64,000 bases of DNA from Prado023 sp963706885. GTDB taxonomy: Bacteria > Actinomycetota > Actinomycetes > S36-B12 > CAIYMF01. The position numbers and the translations under genes are program-made. The notes under the pieces were generated by a model. It saw nothing but the letters and a program-made list of their open reading frames with translations. It had not been told where the DNA came from and searched no databases. The stretch is from NCBI GenBank assembly GCA_963706885.1, contig CAVPNX010000009.1, forward strand, positions 114,822-178,821. The letters are read 5' to 3'. This document shows, piece after piece, positions 46,586 through 55,216 of this stretch; within the stretch, counting starts at the first letter, position 1; each line of letters starts with the position of its first letter.

Positions 46586-46642
46586 ATGAGCACTCTGACG
46601 TTGAGTCGTGCGTGTGTTGCCGCGGGGGCGAGGGTCCGATGA
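46586..46642 (+). CDS. Short leader peptide ORF (18 codons)
   Basis: The ORF encodes MSTLTLSRACVAAGARVR. It has its own ribosome-binding site GAGGGAG 6 bases upstream and its TGA overlaps the next ATG (ATGA), so translation of the following gene depends on it. It contains a single Cys codon. Length and placement resemble actinobacterial leader peptides that couple translation to a downstream gene. Confidence 0.45.
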   Translation: MSTLTLSRACVAAGARVR

Positions 46643-47073
46643 ACCTGGTTGACGCGATCGCGTTCGCTACCGAGCACCCGGTGTGCTTCCTGGCCACCAC
46701 CGACGCAGACCAGCCCCACGTCCGGGGATGGCTGTTCTGGTTCGCCGACGAGACCGGGTTCTACTTCCAGACCCTGGCGCCCAAGGACGTCTTCGGCCAG
46801 TTGAAGGCCAACCCCAAGACGGAGGTCTGCTTCTTCAACGGCGGCGACCTGGCCACGGCGCGGACCCTGAGGGTCACCGGATCAGTCGAGTTCCTCGACG
46901 ACCCGGCCCTCAAGCACCGCCTCCTCGAGCAGGACATGCCCTTCCTGGCCCCGCTCGGCAAGGGCGCGGATGACCCGCTGCATCAGGTCTTCCGGATCCC
47001 CCACGGCCAGGCCTTCTTCTGGGGCATGGGCGACATCCTCAAGGAGCACGAACTGGAGCGGATCACGTTCTGA
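46639..47073 (+). CDS. Pyridoxamine 5'-phosphate oxidase-like flavin-binding protein
   Basis: The 144-residue protein has the split-barrel fold of PNPOx-like proteins: DAIAFATEHPVCFLATTDADQPHVRGWLFWFADETGFYFQT, then ANPKTEVCFFNG and LRVTGSVEFLDDPALKHRLLEQDMPFL. Such proteins bind FMN, F420 or heme as small reductases or sensors. ATG 46639 overlaps the stop of the leader ORF. The gap after it (47074-47403) has no gene that I can support. Confidence 0.8.
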   Translation: MNLVDAIAFATEHPVCFLATTDADQPHVRGWLFWFADETGFYFQTLAPKDVFGQLKANPKTEVCFFNGGDLATARTLRVTGSVEFLDDPALKHRLLEQDMPFLAPLGKGADDPLHQVFRIPHGQAFFWGMGDILKEHELERITF

Positions 47074-47403
47074 CGCGGGATCACCTGGCCAGCGTCGGCA
47101 GGTGTGGTCGCAAGCAGTCGGCCTTTCGGTGCCTGCCTCCGCATTGGCGGATCGGCGCGGGGTGGTCGAGTCGCCAGGTGGGTGCTCCGGGGCCCTTGGA
47201 GCCGACCTCGGCCGACCAGGCGCACCCCGGCCTCGAGGACCCACCGGCGCAGGTTCCCGCAGGGGACGTTGTCGGTCAGGGCCACGTTCTCCTCGCGCAC
47301 TGGGTAGGCCCGGCGCGCCCGTTGGCGCGGTCGCTCGCGCAGCCCGCGCGCGGTCGGTGGGGGACTGCCACGATGGTGTGGTGGTCCACTCGAGGACGAT
47401 CTG

Positions 47404-48828
47404 ATGCACCCGGACGTTGACGCGGTCGTGGTCGGCGCAGGGCCCAACGGACTGTTCGCCGCGGTGGCCCTGGCGGAGGCCGGGTGGCGGGTGCTGGTCC
47501 TGGAGGCCGCCGACACGCCCGGCGGTGGGCTGAGCACCGAGGAGGTCACCCTCCCCGGGTTCCGCCACGACATCTGCTCGACCGCGCACCCGATGGCAAT
47601 GGCGTCCCCAGCTTTTCGGGCCGTGGACCTGGCTCGTGAGGGGTTGGCATTCGCCCACGCCCCCACCCCTCTGGGGCATCCGCTGAGCCTCCACGAGTCG
47701 GCGCTCCTGCAGCGTGACGTGGCTGCGACCGCGGCCACCCTCGGTCGGGACGGGCCGCGGTGGTCGAGGGTGATGAATGCGTTGGCAAAGGACGCGGACC
47801 GCATGCTGGCTGGAGTCCTCGACCCAACCCACCTGCCTCCCCACGCGCCGCTGTGGACCCTGGCGTTCGGGGCGACCGGGGTGTGGCCGGCGAGCTGGGT
47901 GGACCGGGTGGCCCTGCGGGACCCCTCGGCACGCGCGTTGCTGGCCGGTTCGGCCGGGCATTCGATGTTGGATCTGTCCTCCGTGCTCACCACCGGGGTC
48001 GGGGCGCTGCTCCTGGCGCTGGGGCATGCGCACGGGTGGCCGTTCGCGGTGGGTGGGTCCCAATCCATCGCCGACGCCCTGGTGGCCCGGCTCACCTCGC
48101 TCGGCGGCGAGGTGCGCTGCGGGCATCGCGTGAGCTCCATGGCTGATGTCCCGGCCTGCCGGGCGGTGCTGTTCGACGTGACACCCCGCCAGCTTCTGGC
48201 GATCACCGGCGATCGCTTCTCTGGTCGCTACCGGCGGCGCTTGGAGCGCTGGCGGTACGGGGCCGGCTCGTTCAAGGTCGACTGGGCCCTCGATGGACCC
48301 GTTCCCTGGGCGGATCCCACGCTGGCCGACGCGGGCATCGTGCACATCGGAGGATCCTCGGAGGAGGTCATGGCCGCGGAACGGACCGTCGCGCGCGGGG
48401 GCATCCCCGACCGTCCCTTCGTCCTGTTCGCCCAGGCCACCGTCGCCGACCCGAGCCGAGCCCCCGCGGGCAGGCACACCGGCTGGGGGTACTGCCACGT
48501 GCCGCACGGGAGCAATGTCGACATGACAGCGGCGATCGAGGCGCAGGTGGAGCGGTTCGCGCCCGGGTTCCGGGAGCGGATCATCGGGCGGCACTCCATG
48601 GGCCCGGCGGCCCTGGAGGCGCACAACGCCAACGAGGTCGGCGGGGACATCGGCGGGGGTTCGGCCGACTGGCGCCAGCTCGCAGCGCGGCCCATCCCGT
48701 CGATCGCGCCGTGGGCCACCCCGGATCCCAGGATCTTCGTGTGCTCGGCCTCGACCCTGCCGGGCGGCGGCGTCCACGGGATGTGCGGCTGGAACGCTGC
48801 CCGCACCGTCCTGCACCGATTGGGGTAG
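47404..48828 (+). CDS. NAD(P)/FAD-dependent oxidoreductase (PYROXD2/CrtI-like)
   Basis: The 474-residue protein starts AVVVGAGPNGLFAAVALAEAGWRVLVLEAADTPGGGLSTEE, a CrtI-type FAD-binding motif, and ends FVCSASTLPGGGVHGMCGWNAARTVLHRLG, the C-terminal FAD motif of the PYROXD2 branch. PNGL and a conserved H in FRHDICSTAHPMA also fit that branch. The substrate is not known; polyene or fatty-acid chemistry is typical of the superfamily. It stands alone. Confidence 0.83.
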   Translation: MHPDVDAVVVGAGPNGLFAAVALAEAGWRVLVLEAADTPGGGLSTEEVTLPGFRHDICSTAHPMAMASPAFRAVDLAREGLAFAHAPTPLGHPLSLHESALLQRDVAATAATLGRDGPRWSRVMNALAKDADRMLAGVLDPTHLPPHAPLWTLAFGATGVWPASWVDRVALRDPSARALLAGSAGHSMLDLSSVLTTGVGALLLALGHAHGWPFAVGGSQSIADALVARLTSLGGEVRCGHRVSSMADVPACRAVLFDVTPRQLLAITGDRFSGRYRRRLERWRYGAGSFKVDWALDGPVPWADPTLADAGIVHIGGSSEEVMAAERTVARGGIPDRPFVLFAQATVADPSRAPAGRHTGWGYCHVPHGSNVDMTAAIEAQVERFAPGFRERIIGRHSMGPAALEAHNANEVGGDIGGGSADWRQLAARPIPSIAPWATPDPRIFVCSASTLPGGGVHGMCGWNAARTVLHRLG

Positions 48829-48832
48829 GGAC

Positions 48833-48872
48833 GACCTGCAGGTCACCATCAGGAAACGATGCTGTTAACAGC
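48833..48872. repeat. Two 12-bp perfect palindromes after the oxidoreductase gene
   Basis: GACCTGCAGGTC (48833-48844) and GCTGTTAACAGC (48861-48872) lie within 40 bases in the gap 48829-48954. The first may be an end-of-gene stem, the second may be an operator for the small ORF that follows. Confidence 0.3.
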
Positions 48873-48954
48873 TCCCGAACCCCGTTGCCGGGTCCATCGA
48901 GGACGTGTCACCGTGGAGGAACGCCAGCCGAGGCGGAACGCGGAGGGGGCCGAC

Positions 48955-49110
48955 ATGACCCGGACCAGGCGCTCACGACCGATCGGACACCTCGACCAAC
49001 TCGTCAACACGATCCTCTGGACGCTGGTCGTCAGGTTCGTCCCGGCGGCGGTGCACTTCGACGAGGGTGACCCGCTGCTGGCGGCTGGTGCGTCGGGGCG
49101 GGTCGGCTGA
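48955..49110 (+). CDS. Doubtful small ORF
   Basis: A 51-codon ORF (MTRTRRSRPIGHLDQLVNTILWTLVVRFVPAAVHFDEGD) has GGAGGGGG 6 bases before its ATG. It has a basic start and a hydrophobic middle. No family is recognised, and a chance ORF cannot be excluded. Confidence 0.3.
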   Translation: MTRTRRSRPIGHLDQLVNTILWTLVVRFVPAAVHFDEGDPLLAAGASGRVG

Positions 49111-49194
49111 GTCGGCGGAGGCAGGCGCGCTCGTCGGGTGCCCCCGCGCCTTCGGCTGGCGGAGCCGGTCACCACTGCGGCAACAGGCAACGGC

Positions 49195-49857
49195 TCATAT
49201 CCCGAACGACGTCCATCGCCCTTCGGAGACCACCTCGACGGCGCCGTCGACGACCCTGATGGCTGTCTGCTCGTCGATGGCGTAGGCCGGCGCCCCGATC
49301 TCGGCAGCCCAGCGCTCCGCGTCGGCCATGGTGTTCGTCGGGAATGCGTCCAGGTGCGGGAAGATCGAGAAGTCGACGACCCCCAGGGTGCGGTCGTCAG
49401 GGGCGGACGCCCACTCGACGAAATCCGAGCCGATGCGCGGCGTCATCACCATGCTCCCGGCGCTCACGCCGACCCAGACCGTGTCGGTCAGCGTCGGCAG
49501 GAGATCGGCAAGACCGGACTCCCGCATCCAGTGGCACAGGTACGTCGCCTCACCGCCGTCGACCAGGAGCACGTCGGCGGCCTGGACCCAGGGGACCCAT
49601 CTGTGCGCGCCGATGCTGGGCAGCGCGGTGAGCTCGAGGACGCCGAGCGACGCCCATCCCAGGCCAGTCAGATTCCGCCAGCTGGGCTCAGCGGCGACGA
49701 GCCCACGCACCGATGTCGGACCGCACATCGGATGACCCCACTGCGCGGTCGGGACGACGAGGGCGTGGCTCTCGGCGATCGGCCTGCCGAGCAGCTCCAC
49801 GAGCGCCGCGGCGATGCTGGGATTCGTGACACCGCCCGACGTGAGCAGCAGCTTCAC
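49195..49857 (-). CDS. Peptidase E-like (S51 / class I glutamine amidotransferase-like) protein
   Basis: The 220-residue protein starts VKLLLTSGGVTNPSI and has WVGVSAGSMVM with the nucleophile Ser of the S51 family, VDFSIFPHLD and AYAIDEQTAIRV as in dipeptidase E. Peptidase E cleaves Asp-X dipeptides in the cytoplasm. The second catalytic residue (His in FPHLDAF) is present. GTG 49857 has GGAGG 4 bases upstream, which decides the start over longer frames. It is 73 bases after the alpha/beta hydrolase gene on the same strand. Confidence 0.8.
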   Translation of the reverse strand: MKLLLTSGGVTNPSIAAALVELLGRPIAESHALVVPTAQWGHPMCGPTSVRGLVAAEPSWRNLTGLGWASLGVLELTALPSIGAHRWVPWVQAADVLLVDGGEATYLCHWMRESGLADLLPTLTDTVWVGVSAGSMVMTPRIGSDFVEWASAPDDRTLGVVDFSIFPHLDAFPTNTMADAERWAAEIGAPAYAIDEQTAIRVVDGAVEVVSEGRWTSFGI

Positions 49858-49930
49858 GGTGCCTCCAACTCGCGCAGTGGGCCAGGATAGGGGTCGTCGC
49901 GATGCATCCTCGGAGCCCTCCGCCAGCGGC

Positions 49931-50641
49931 TCATCGGGAGGCGGCGACCAACAGCTCGGCCAGGCGCGCGGGCTGCTCGCGGAAGATCCCGTGGTCGGCA
50001 GCGATCTCGACGACGTCAGCACCCACCGAGGCCGCCATCACCCGCTGCTTCTCCGGGGCCACCAATGTGTCGACGGTCGTCAGGATGTAGGTGCGGCGGT
50101 GGGAGGCCGGAGGGTCCCCGCGCCACTTCTCACGCAGCGCAGCAATGCCCTGCGGACGTTGGGTCCGTTCCAGGTAGGTCCGCACCGCATCGCGCTCGCC
50201 GGGGTCGGCCGCGGAGACGTACAGCTCGACGTTCAGGGCGCACAGGCCGGGACCGGCGCCGAGGATCAGGTCGTCGAAGGCGGCGATCCCGGCCTCCTCA
50301 CCGGCCTCGAAGGGGTCACCACCTGCGAAGAGGTCGAGCACCGAGGCTCCATCGCGCGGGATCCAGGCCGCGACGTAGACCACCGGCACCTCGGGGAGGT
50401 CCACGGCGACCCTCGAGGCGGTGAAGCCTCCGAAGGAGTAGCCGACCAGCACCACCTGGCTCAGGTCGTCGGGTAGGACCGCGCGCACGGCGTCCGCGTA
50501 CTCCGCCAGCGTCGCGTCCGGGTCCGCGCACGGCAGGTCGACGATGATCACGGTGTGGCCAGCCGCCACCAACGGTTCGGTGACGGGCTCCACCGTCGCG
50601 GGCGTGTCCCATGCGCCAGGCACGATCACGAACGTGGACAT
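49931..50641 (-). CDS. Alpha/beta hydrolase
   Basis: The 236-residue protein has the fold start FVIVPGAWDTPATVEPVTEPLVAAGHTVIIVDLP, the nucleophile elbow VLVGYSFGGFTASR with Ser, the acid in TTVDTLVAPEKQ and the late His in AADHGIFREQPARLAELL. This layout is shared by small esterases of the methyl-salicylate esterase/EstX group. It is cytosolic. ATG 50641 has GAGAGGA upstream. Substrate is unknown. Confidence 0.83.
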   Translation of the reverse strand: MSTFVIVPGAWDTPATVEPVTEPLVAAGHTVIIVDLPCADPDATLAEYADAVRAVLPDDLSQVVLVGYSFGGFTASRVAVDLPEVPVVYVAAWIPRDGASVLDLFAGGDPFEAGEEAGIAAFDDLILGAGPGLCALNVELYVSAADPGERDAVRTYLERTQRPQGIAALREKWRGDPPASHRRTYILTTVDTLVAPEKQRVMAASVGADVVEIAADHGIFREQPARLAELLVAASR

Positions 50642-50758
50642 CAGCAGATCCTCTCAGGCTCCCAGATCAGGCGCCCAGCATCGCGGACTCGCTCCAGCGA
50701 GGCAATGCGACGATCGCAGAAGTCGCTCGGCGGGCGGCGGTCGGCCACTATGGGCGCC

Positions 50759-51695
50759 ATGCGCATCCGTGACGTCGACGCCGAGGAGTTGGGCGCGATC
50801 CCCTTGCCGGAGGTCTCCGGGCTCGCCCTCGGCCTCAACCGCGACGCCCGGATGACGGTGGCCGCGATCGGTGACCACGCCGCCACCATCGCCTGGGCGG
50901 AGCTGGGGGATGGTGTCGAGGACCTGCAGTGGCAGACGCTGAGCCTGCAGGAGGCACAGGGAACACGGATCCCCACGACCGATCCCCAGCTCGAGGCGAT
51001 CGCGGTGGACGCCGACGTCCGGGTCCTGCTGGTCCAGGAGTGGCCGTGCCGGGCCGAATACGTCGATGCCCGGAGCCGACGGGTCCTGGCACACATCGAC
51101 CTCCAGATCCCCGACGGGGTGGGCCCTGCGGCCCTGCGGGAGTCGTGGCGCGACCCCGACGGATCCCACGCCGAGGGCGTCGTCATGCTCAGGGACAGGC
51201 ACCTGCTGATCGTCAAGGAGAAGGAACCCTGCGGCCCTGCTGGAGTTCGCCCCGGCAGGGAACGCTGCCCGGGGCTTCGGCGGCGACCGGTGGCTCGAAG
51301 CCGGACAGTCGTGGTGGGAGGGGATCGGCGAAGACAGGGCCGAGGACGTGACCCTGGTGCTTGTGGCTGCGTGGGCGCCCACCGACGCGATGGCCGAGGT
51401 GTGCCCGGACCTCAGCGATGCGGCCGCCGCCCCGAACGGCGCCCTGGTCCTGCTCAGCGACCAGGGCCGCAGCATCGCCGTCGTGCCGGATGGAGCGGGG
51501 TCACCCGCCCCCGACCCGTTCGGCGGCTCCTTCGAGGCCACGAGGGTGTGGCGGATGTCGGGCCTCAAGAAGCCGGAGGGCGTTGTGGTCCTGCCCGACC
51601 TGGATGTCCTGGTCGCGTGTGACGCGCGCAAGCTGAAGAAGAACCTGTTCCTGATCCGCCGCACGGAGTGGGACCGGGACACGGAACCCGACTGA
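50759..51695 (+). CDS. Hypothetical beta-propeller-like protein (one frameshift near 51228)
   Basis: Two frames together give about 312 residues. The first reads MRIRDVDAEELGAIPLPEVSGLALG, IAWAELGDGVEDLQWQ and HAEGVVMLRDRHLLIVKEKEP; the second reads ALLEFAPAGNAARGF, LVLVAAWAP, PNGALVLLSDQGRSIAVV and KPEGVVVLPDLDVLVACD. The repeated 'EGvv.l.d..llv..' strands resemble SdiA-regulated/esterase-like propellers that measure or hydrolyse small molecules. Removing one C from CCC 51227-51229 makes one frame (KEKEP-A-ALLEFAP). No signal peptide. I cannot assign a function. Confidence 0.6.
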
Positions 51696-51778
51696 TCATC
51701 CCGGTGCGGGCCGCGCCTGCCGAGGCCGACCCAGCCTAGGATTCCGGGCACCAGCCGGCGCGCGGAGGAGAGGTGCCC

Positions 51779-52225
51779 ATGACCCCAGACGACGACCAGG
51801 ACGGCTTCACGGCCGAGGAACGTGCCGCGATGAAGCAGCGGGCGGCCGAGCTCAAGGCGTCATCGAGACGGGGAACAGGTGCCAAGAAGGCCGAGGCCGA
51901 CGCCAAGGACTGCCTTGAGGTGATCGCGGGGATGCCCGACTCGGACCGCGTGATCGCCGAGGCGCTGCATGCCATCGTGGCGGCCACCGCCCCCGACCTG
52001 GCACCGAAGACCTGGTACGGCATGCCCGCCTACGCCCGGGATGGCAAGGTCATCGTGTTCTTCAAGCCCGCTGCCAAGTTCAAGGTGCGCTACGCGGAGG
52101 TCGGCTTCAACGAGTGGGCGAACCTCGACGACGGCGACATCTGGCCGACGGCCTTCGCCGTCACGGCGATGACCGCCGCCATCGAGGAGCAGCTGACAGC
52201 CCTCGTGCGCCGAGCGGTGAGCTGA
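51779..52225 (+). CDS. DUF1801-type protein (YdhG-like)
   Basis: The 148-residue protein has an N-terminal charged helix rich in Glu/Lys/Arg (FTAEERAAMKQRAAELKASSRRG) and a DUF1801 core: IAGMPDSDRVIAEALHAIVAATAPDLAPKTWYGMPAYARDGKVIVFFKPAAKFKVRYAEVGFN. The WYGMPAY element is the family hallmark. The fold is small and of unknown biochemical role. ATG 51779 has GGAGGAG 8 bases upstream; a GTG two codons earlier is possible. It is convergent with the PadR gene, only 3 bases apart. Confidence 0.8.
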   Translation: MTPDDDQDGFTAEERAAMKQRAAELKASSRRGTGAKKAEADAKDCLEVIAGMPDSDRVIAEALHAIVAATAPDLAPKTWYGMPAYARDGKVIVFFKPAAKFKVRYAEVGFNEWANLDDGDIWPTAFAVTAMTAAIEEQLTALVRRAVS

Positions 52226-52228
52226 GCC

Positions 52229-52741
52229 TCACGGGAGTCGGGCGAGGGTCTCCTCGGCCCAGTCGAGGGTGGCCCGAGCGTGATGGATGCCGTAGCGGAC
52301 AGTCGCGAGCCAGTGGTCGGCATCGGGATGATCCTCGGCGGCTAGCGCGGCCTCGATCGCGCCGTACTCGGCAAGGGCCGCTCGCGCCTGGACGCGCGCG
52401 TCCTCAACGAGGTGACGGGCCATCCCGTCGGGCAGGTGAGAGGCGAAGAACAACCGGAGCAGCAGCCCGTTGCGTGGCCGCGTCGGCTCGACGGGCTCCG
52501 CCAGCAGCTCCGTGAGGCGCTCCAGGCCAGCCGGGGTGATCGAGAACTGGCCCGCGGGGGTGCGGCCCACGAGCCCGTCGGCCTCGAGCGTGGCCAGCGT
52601 GGGATAGATCTGGCCGAAGCTCTCGTGCCAGAAGTGGCCGAGGGTCTCGGTGATCGACTGGCGAACGCCGTAACCGGTGGCGTCCTCGACGGCCAGCGCT
52701 CCGAGAACTGCCACCTGGGTCTGCGACTTCCGTGATGTCAT
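52229..52741 (-). CDS. PadR-family transcriptional regulator
   Basis: The 170-residue protein has the PadR winged helix (VLGALAVEDATGYGVRQSITETLGHFWHESFGQIYPTLATLEADGLVGR) and a C-terminal Vir-type helical dimer region. PadR proteins repress efflux or membrane-stress genes until a small ligand binds. It is divergent from a membrane operon across a 40-base gap with tandem operators. The -10 TATAGT (52749-52754, minus strand) ends 7 bases from the ATG, so its mRNA appears leaderless. It is likely autoregulated. Confidence 0.88.
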   Translation of the reverse strand: MTSRKSQTQVAVLGALAVEDATGYGVRQSITETLGHFWHESFGQIYPTLATLEADGLVGRTPAGQFSITPAGLERLTELLAEPVEPTRPRNGLLLRLFFASHLPDGMARHLVEDARVQARAALAEYGAIEAALAAEDHPDADHWLATVRYGIHHARATLDWAEETLARLP

Positions 52742-52751
52742 GGACTTGACT

Positions 52752-52783
52752 ATATCTGACAGATGCATATATCTTCTAGATAT
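52752..52783. promoter_or_regulatory. Tandem PadR-type operators over two divergent leaderless promoters
   Basis: ATATCT-TCT-AGATAT (52769-52783) is a perfect palindrome and a second, weaker copy ATATCT-GAC-AGAT (52752-52764) lies 17 bases away, centre to centre. The first site covers the -10 candidate TATATC and the A and T of the ATG of the rightward gene; the second adjoins the -10 of the PadR gene. Binding would block both. Confidence 0.65.
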
Positions 52784-53186
52784 GAACCGACTTCAGGCAC
52801 AGAATCTGGCGACTGGTCTCCTGCTCGTCGCCGCGGGCTTCCAGGCATCCCTGGCCCTGGGGGCCCCGTGGGGGGCGGCCGCGTACGGAGGTGGCAACCC
52901 CGGCGTCCTTCCCACGTCCATGAGGGCATCAAGCGCGGCAGCCGTCGTTGTCTACTCCGGTCTCGCGTACGTGGTGTGGTCGGGCCGGCTGGACCCCCCG
53001 GCGCAGCGGCGCGGGTACGCGGCCCTCTCCGGGGTGTTCGCGGTCGGGACGGTGATGAATGCGATCTCGCCGTCGATGGTCGAGAAGGCCATCTGGACCC
53101 CCGTGGTCGCCGTGCTGGCGTACAGCCTGTGGCGCGCGCGTCCTGCCCGCTCCCTTGCTGAGGCCGTCGTGGCCGGTGCCGCGTGA
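52782..53186 (+). CDS. Small four-helix membrane protein
   Basis: The 134-residue protein has four hydrophobic segments (NLATGLLLVAAGFQASLALG, AAAVVVYSGLAYVVWSG, YAALSGVFAVGTVMNAISP, IWTPVVAVLAYSLWRA). It is of the small DoxX/YtxH-like size class, but no motif identifies it. The start codon lies inside the PadR operator and no ribosome-binding site exists, so a leaderless mRNA is expected. Its stop overlaps the next gene's GTG (GTGA), forming a two-gene PadR-controlled operon. Confidence 0.7.
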   Translation: MNRLQAQNLATGLLLVAAGFQASLALGAPWGAAAYGGGNPGVLPTSMRASSAAAVVVYSGLAYVVWSGRLDPPAQRRGYAALSGVFAVGTVMNAISPSMVEKAIWTPVVAVLAYSLWRARPARSLAEAVVAGAA

Positions 53187-53956
53187 TCGCGTGGATGGTC
53201 GTCCCGGTCATCGCCGTGGCCGGCTGGTCGCTGCTTCGCCTGGCCCGGTGGGCCGGCTCTCGCGCCGACGCGGAGCCAGGACGCAACCGGACCATCGCGC
53301 TGCACCTGCGCTACCAACCTGCCTCGATGGGCGTGGCCGCCCTGACCCTGGCCGCCGTGTGGATCCTGCGCCTGCTCGCGGGGGAGCCTGTCGATCCGAG
53401 CCAGTACCTGGAGGTGGGCGACCTGAGCCAGCCCGCGACCGGGCTGGGGATCCTGGCGAACCCGGGAGATGACTGGGCCCAGGTCGGGTTGTCGTTTGCG
53501 GTCGTCGCCACCGCGCTCACCGCAGTCGTGGTATGGGCGCAAGCCAAGCCCCGGCCCTCGCTGCGCGCGCTCCTGCCAGTGTTGCCGTGGGCCGTGGGGA
53601 TCTCGGTGGTGAACTCCGGCGTCGAGGAGGTGATCTTCCGGGTGGCGCTCGGCCAGGGCCTGTCCGGGTTGGCCGCCGGGGGCACCATCGCCATCCTCTC
53701 CGGACTGCTGTTCGGGGTGCCGCACTGGTTCGGCAACCCCGGCCGGTTCCCCGGCGTTCTGATGGCCGGGTTCCTCGGCTGGTTGATGGCGACGTCGATG
53801 ATCCAGACCGGGGGGATCGCCTGGGCCTGGGGCATCCACTTCCTCCAGGACGTCGTGATCCTGGTCATCCTCATCGCCGTTGCCGAGGCTCAGCGGGCGC
53901 CTCGGACCGGTGGGGATGCCGCCTCGCCGCACTCAGCACCCACCACCGCCCCCTGA
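53183..53956 (+). CDS. CPBP-family intramembrane metalloprotease
   Basis: The 257-residue protein has about seven membrane segments and the CPBP/Abi motifs: EEVIFRVALGQG (motif 1, EExxxR near residue 149), LSGLLFGVPHWFG (motif 2, FxxxH) and IHFLQDVV (motif 3, HxxxD/N type). The two Glu and two His residues hold the catalytic metal as in Rce1. Such proteins cleave membrane substrates or mature small peptides. The GTG at 53183 overlaps the preceding stop by four bases, so it belongs to the PadR-controlled pair. Confidence 0.85.
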   Translation: MIAWMVVPVIAVAGWSLLRLARWAGSRADAEPGRNRTIALHLRYQPASMGVAALTLAAVWILRLLAGEPVDPSQYLEVGDLSQPATGLGILANPGDDWAQVGLSFAVVATALTAVVVWAQAKPRPSLRALLPVLPWAVGISVVNSGVEEVIFRVALGQGLSGLAAGGTIAILSGLLFGVPHWFGNPGRFPGVLMAGFLGWLMATSMIQTGGIAWAWGIHFLQDVVILVILIAVAEAQRAPRTGGDAASPHSAPTTAP

Positions 53957-54140
53957 TCGGCGCAGGAGTGGCGAGGTGTCGTGGACGAGGTGGCCCCCTG
54001 CGCCGCGGATGCGTCGCTGGGGTGGGTCCGGTTGCGCCATGATGGAGTCGTGCCACCTGCCCTGAGTTCCTCCGTCACGTGCAGGCGTCGGCGTGGCCCG
54101 GCTGGTGCCACGCAGCCGTCGGAGCGGGGGTGATCCGGCG

Positions 54141-55001
54141 ATGGGCTGGCTCGTGAGCAACGGGTTCGGCTGGTTGCCGTGGCGGTGGGCGCTGGCCATC
54201 GCGGTCGTGATGTGCGCGGTCTGGCTCGCGACCCGGCTGCAGCCGCGGTGGCGAGCACTGTCCGGGAGCGCGGGGGAGATCGCGCTGTTGATGGCGGCCT
54301 ACACCGCGTGGCAGTTCGCCACCGCGCTCACGTTCGGTGGGCTGGACAGGGCGGTCGAATCCGGGCTGACGATCGCCCGCCTGGAGGGGATCCTGGGATG
54401 GCCCAGCGTTGCGGCGATGCAGGCCCCGGTCCTGGGCCACGAGTGGCTGATGCGCCTCGCCGACACCTACTACGCCTCGGCCCACCTCACCGTGTTCGTC
54501 GTGACGCTGACGTGGCTGTTCCTCCGGCACCGCCTGGACTGGCCGTTCGCCAGGACCACTGTGTTCCTCACGACGGCGGCGTGCCTGCTCATCCAGTACA
54601 AGCCGGTGGCCCCCCCGCGGCTGATTCCCGAGCTCGGCGTGGTCGACACGGCCGCGCGCACGGGCCTGTCGGTCTACGCCGCGATCCCAGGAGCCAACCA
54701 GTACTCCGCCATGCCCTCGGTGCACGTCGCCTGGGCGGCGGCCGTCGCGCTTCTGGTCATCGTCTGCGCACGCTCACCCCTGCGGTGGCTGGCTCTGGTC
54801 CATCCCATCGCGACCGTGTGGGTGGTCGTGGTGACCGGCAACCACTACCTGATGGATGCGGCAGTGTCGTTGGTGCTGCTTGCCTCGGCGTGCGCCATCA
54901 GCCTGGCGATCCCGTCCCAGCGGCCGCGGCGGTTCGTGCGCTACCTCGAGCGGCGCTCGGCGACACGCGCGCGACTCGAGCTCGACCCGGTGAGCGACTG
55001 A
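54141..55001 (+). CDS. PAP2-type membrane phosphatase / inositol phosphotransferase-like protein
   Basis: The 286-residue protein has six hydrophobic segments and the Aur1/Ipt1-like version of the PAP2 active site: IQYKPVAPPRLIPELG (motif 1), YSAMPSVHVAWA (motif 2, PSxH) and TGNHYLMDAAVS (motif 3, HxxxD). Members dephosphorylate lipid phosphates or transfer a head group at the outer membrane face. ATG 54141 fits the first membrane segment; an in-frame GTG at 54093 would add a basic tail. The gap 53957-54140 shows no gene. Confidence 0.82.
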   Translation: MGWLVSNGFGWLPWRWALAIAVVMCAVWLATRLQPRWRALSGSAGEIALLMAAYTAWQFATALTFGGLDRAVESGLTIARLEGILGWPSVAAMQAPVLGHEWLMRLADTYYASAHLTVFVVTLTWLFLRHRLDWPFARTTVFLTTAACLLIQYKPVAPPRLIPELGVVDTAARTGLSVYAAIPGANQYSAMPSVHVAWAAAVALLVIVCARSPLRWLALVHPIATVWVVVVTGNHYLMDAAVSLVLLASACAISLAIPSQRPRRFVRYLERRSATRARLELDPVSD

Positions 55002-55018
55002 CCGGCGGATGCGCGGGG

Positions 55019-55174
55019 TCAGAACCCGATGGTCTTGATGACCCCGTTCCCCTTGGGGTCGAAGCTGTCGTCGGCCTTCCCGCAGCGGCGGCATTCCATG
55101 TAGGTGCCACTTCCGTCCTCGATCTGGTGCTGGGCGTAGTGGTGCATGCCGATCAGGCACCGCAGATCCTTCAT
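55019..55174 (-). CDS. Small zinc-ribbon-like protein
   Basis: The 51-residue protein has Cys6, a His pair at 11-12 and CRRC at 28-31, then GKADDSF and a C-terminal IKTIGF. The C-x4-HH ... CxxC spacing suggests one zinc site. Many actinobacteria encode proteins of this pattern (MKDL.CL.GMHHY...ECRRCGK), function unknown. ATG 55174 has AGGAG 7 bases upstream. It is convergent with the PAP2 gene. Confidence 0.65.
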   Translation of the reverse strand: MKDLRCLIGMHHYAQHQIEDGSGTYMECRRCGKADDSFDPKGNGVIKTIGF

Positions 55175-55216
55175 GGTCTCACTCCTGTCCAGTGACGGAT
55201 GGTGCCCCTGTCCGGG

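Noticed and set aside
47074..47403. Minus-strand reading REENVALTDNVPCGNLRRW as a possible gene fragment
   Set aside because: No start, no second motif and no continuation; most likely chance.
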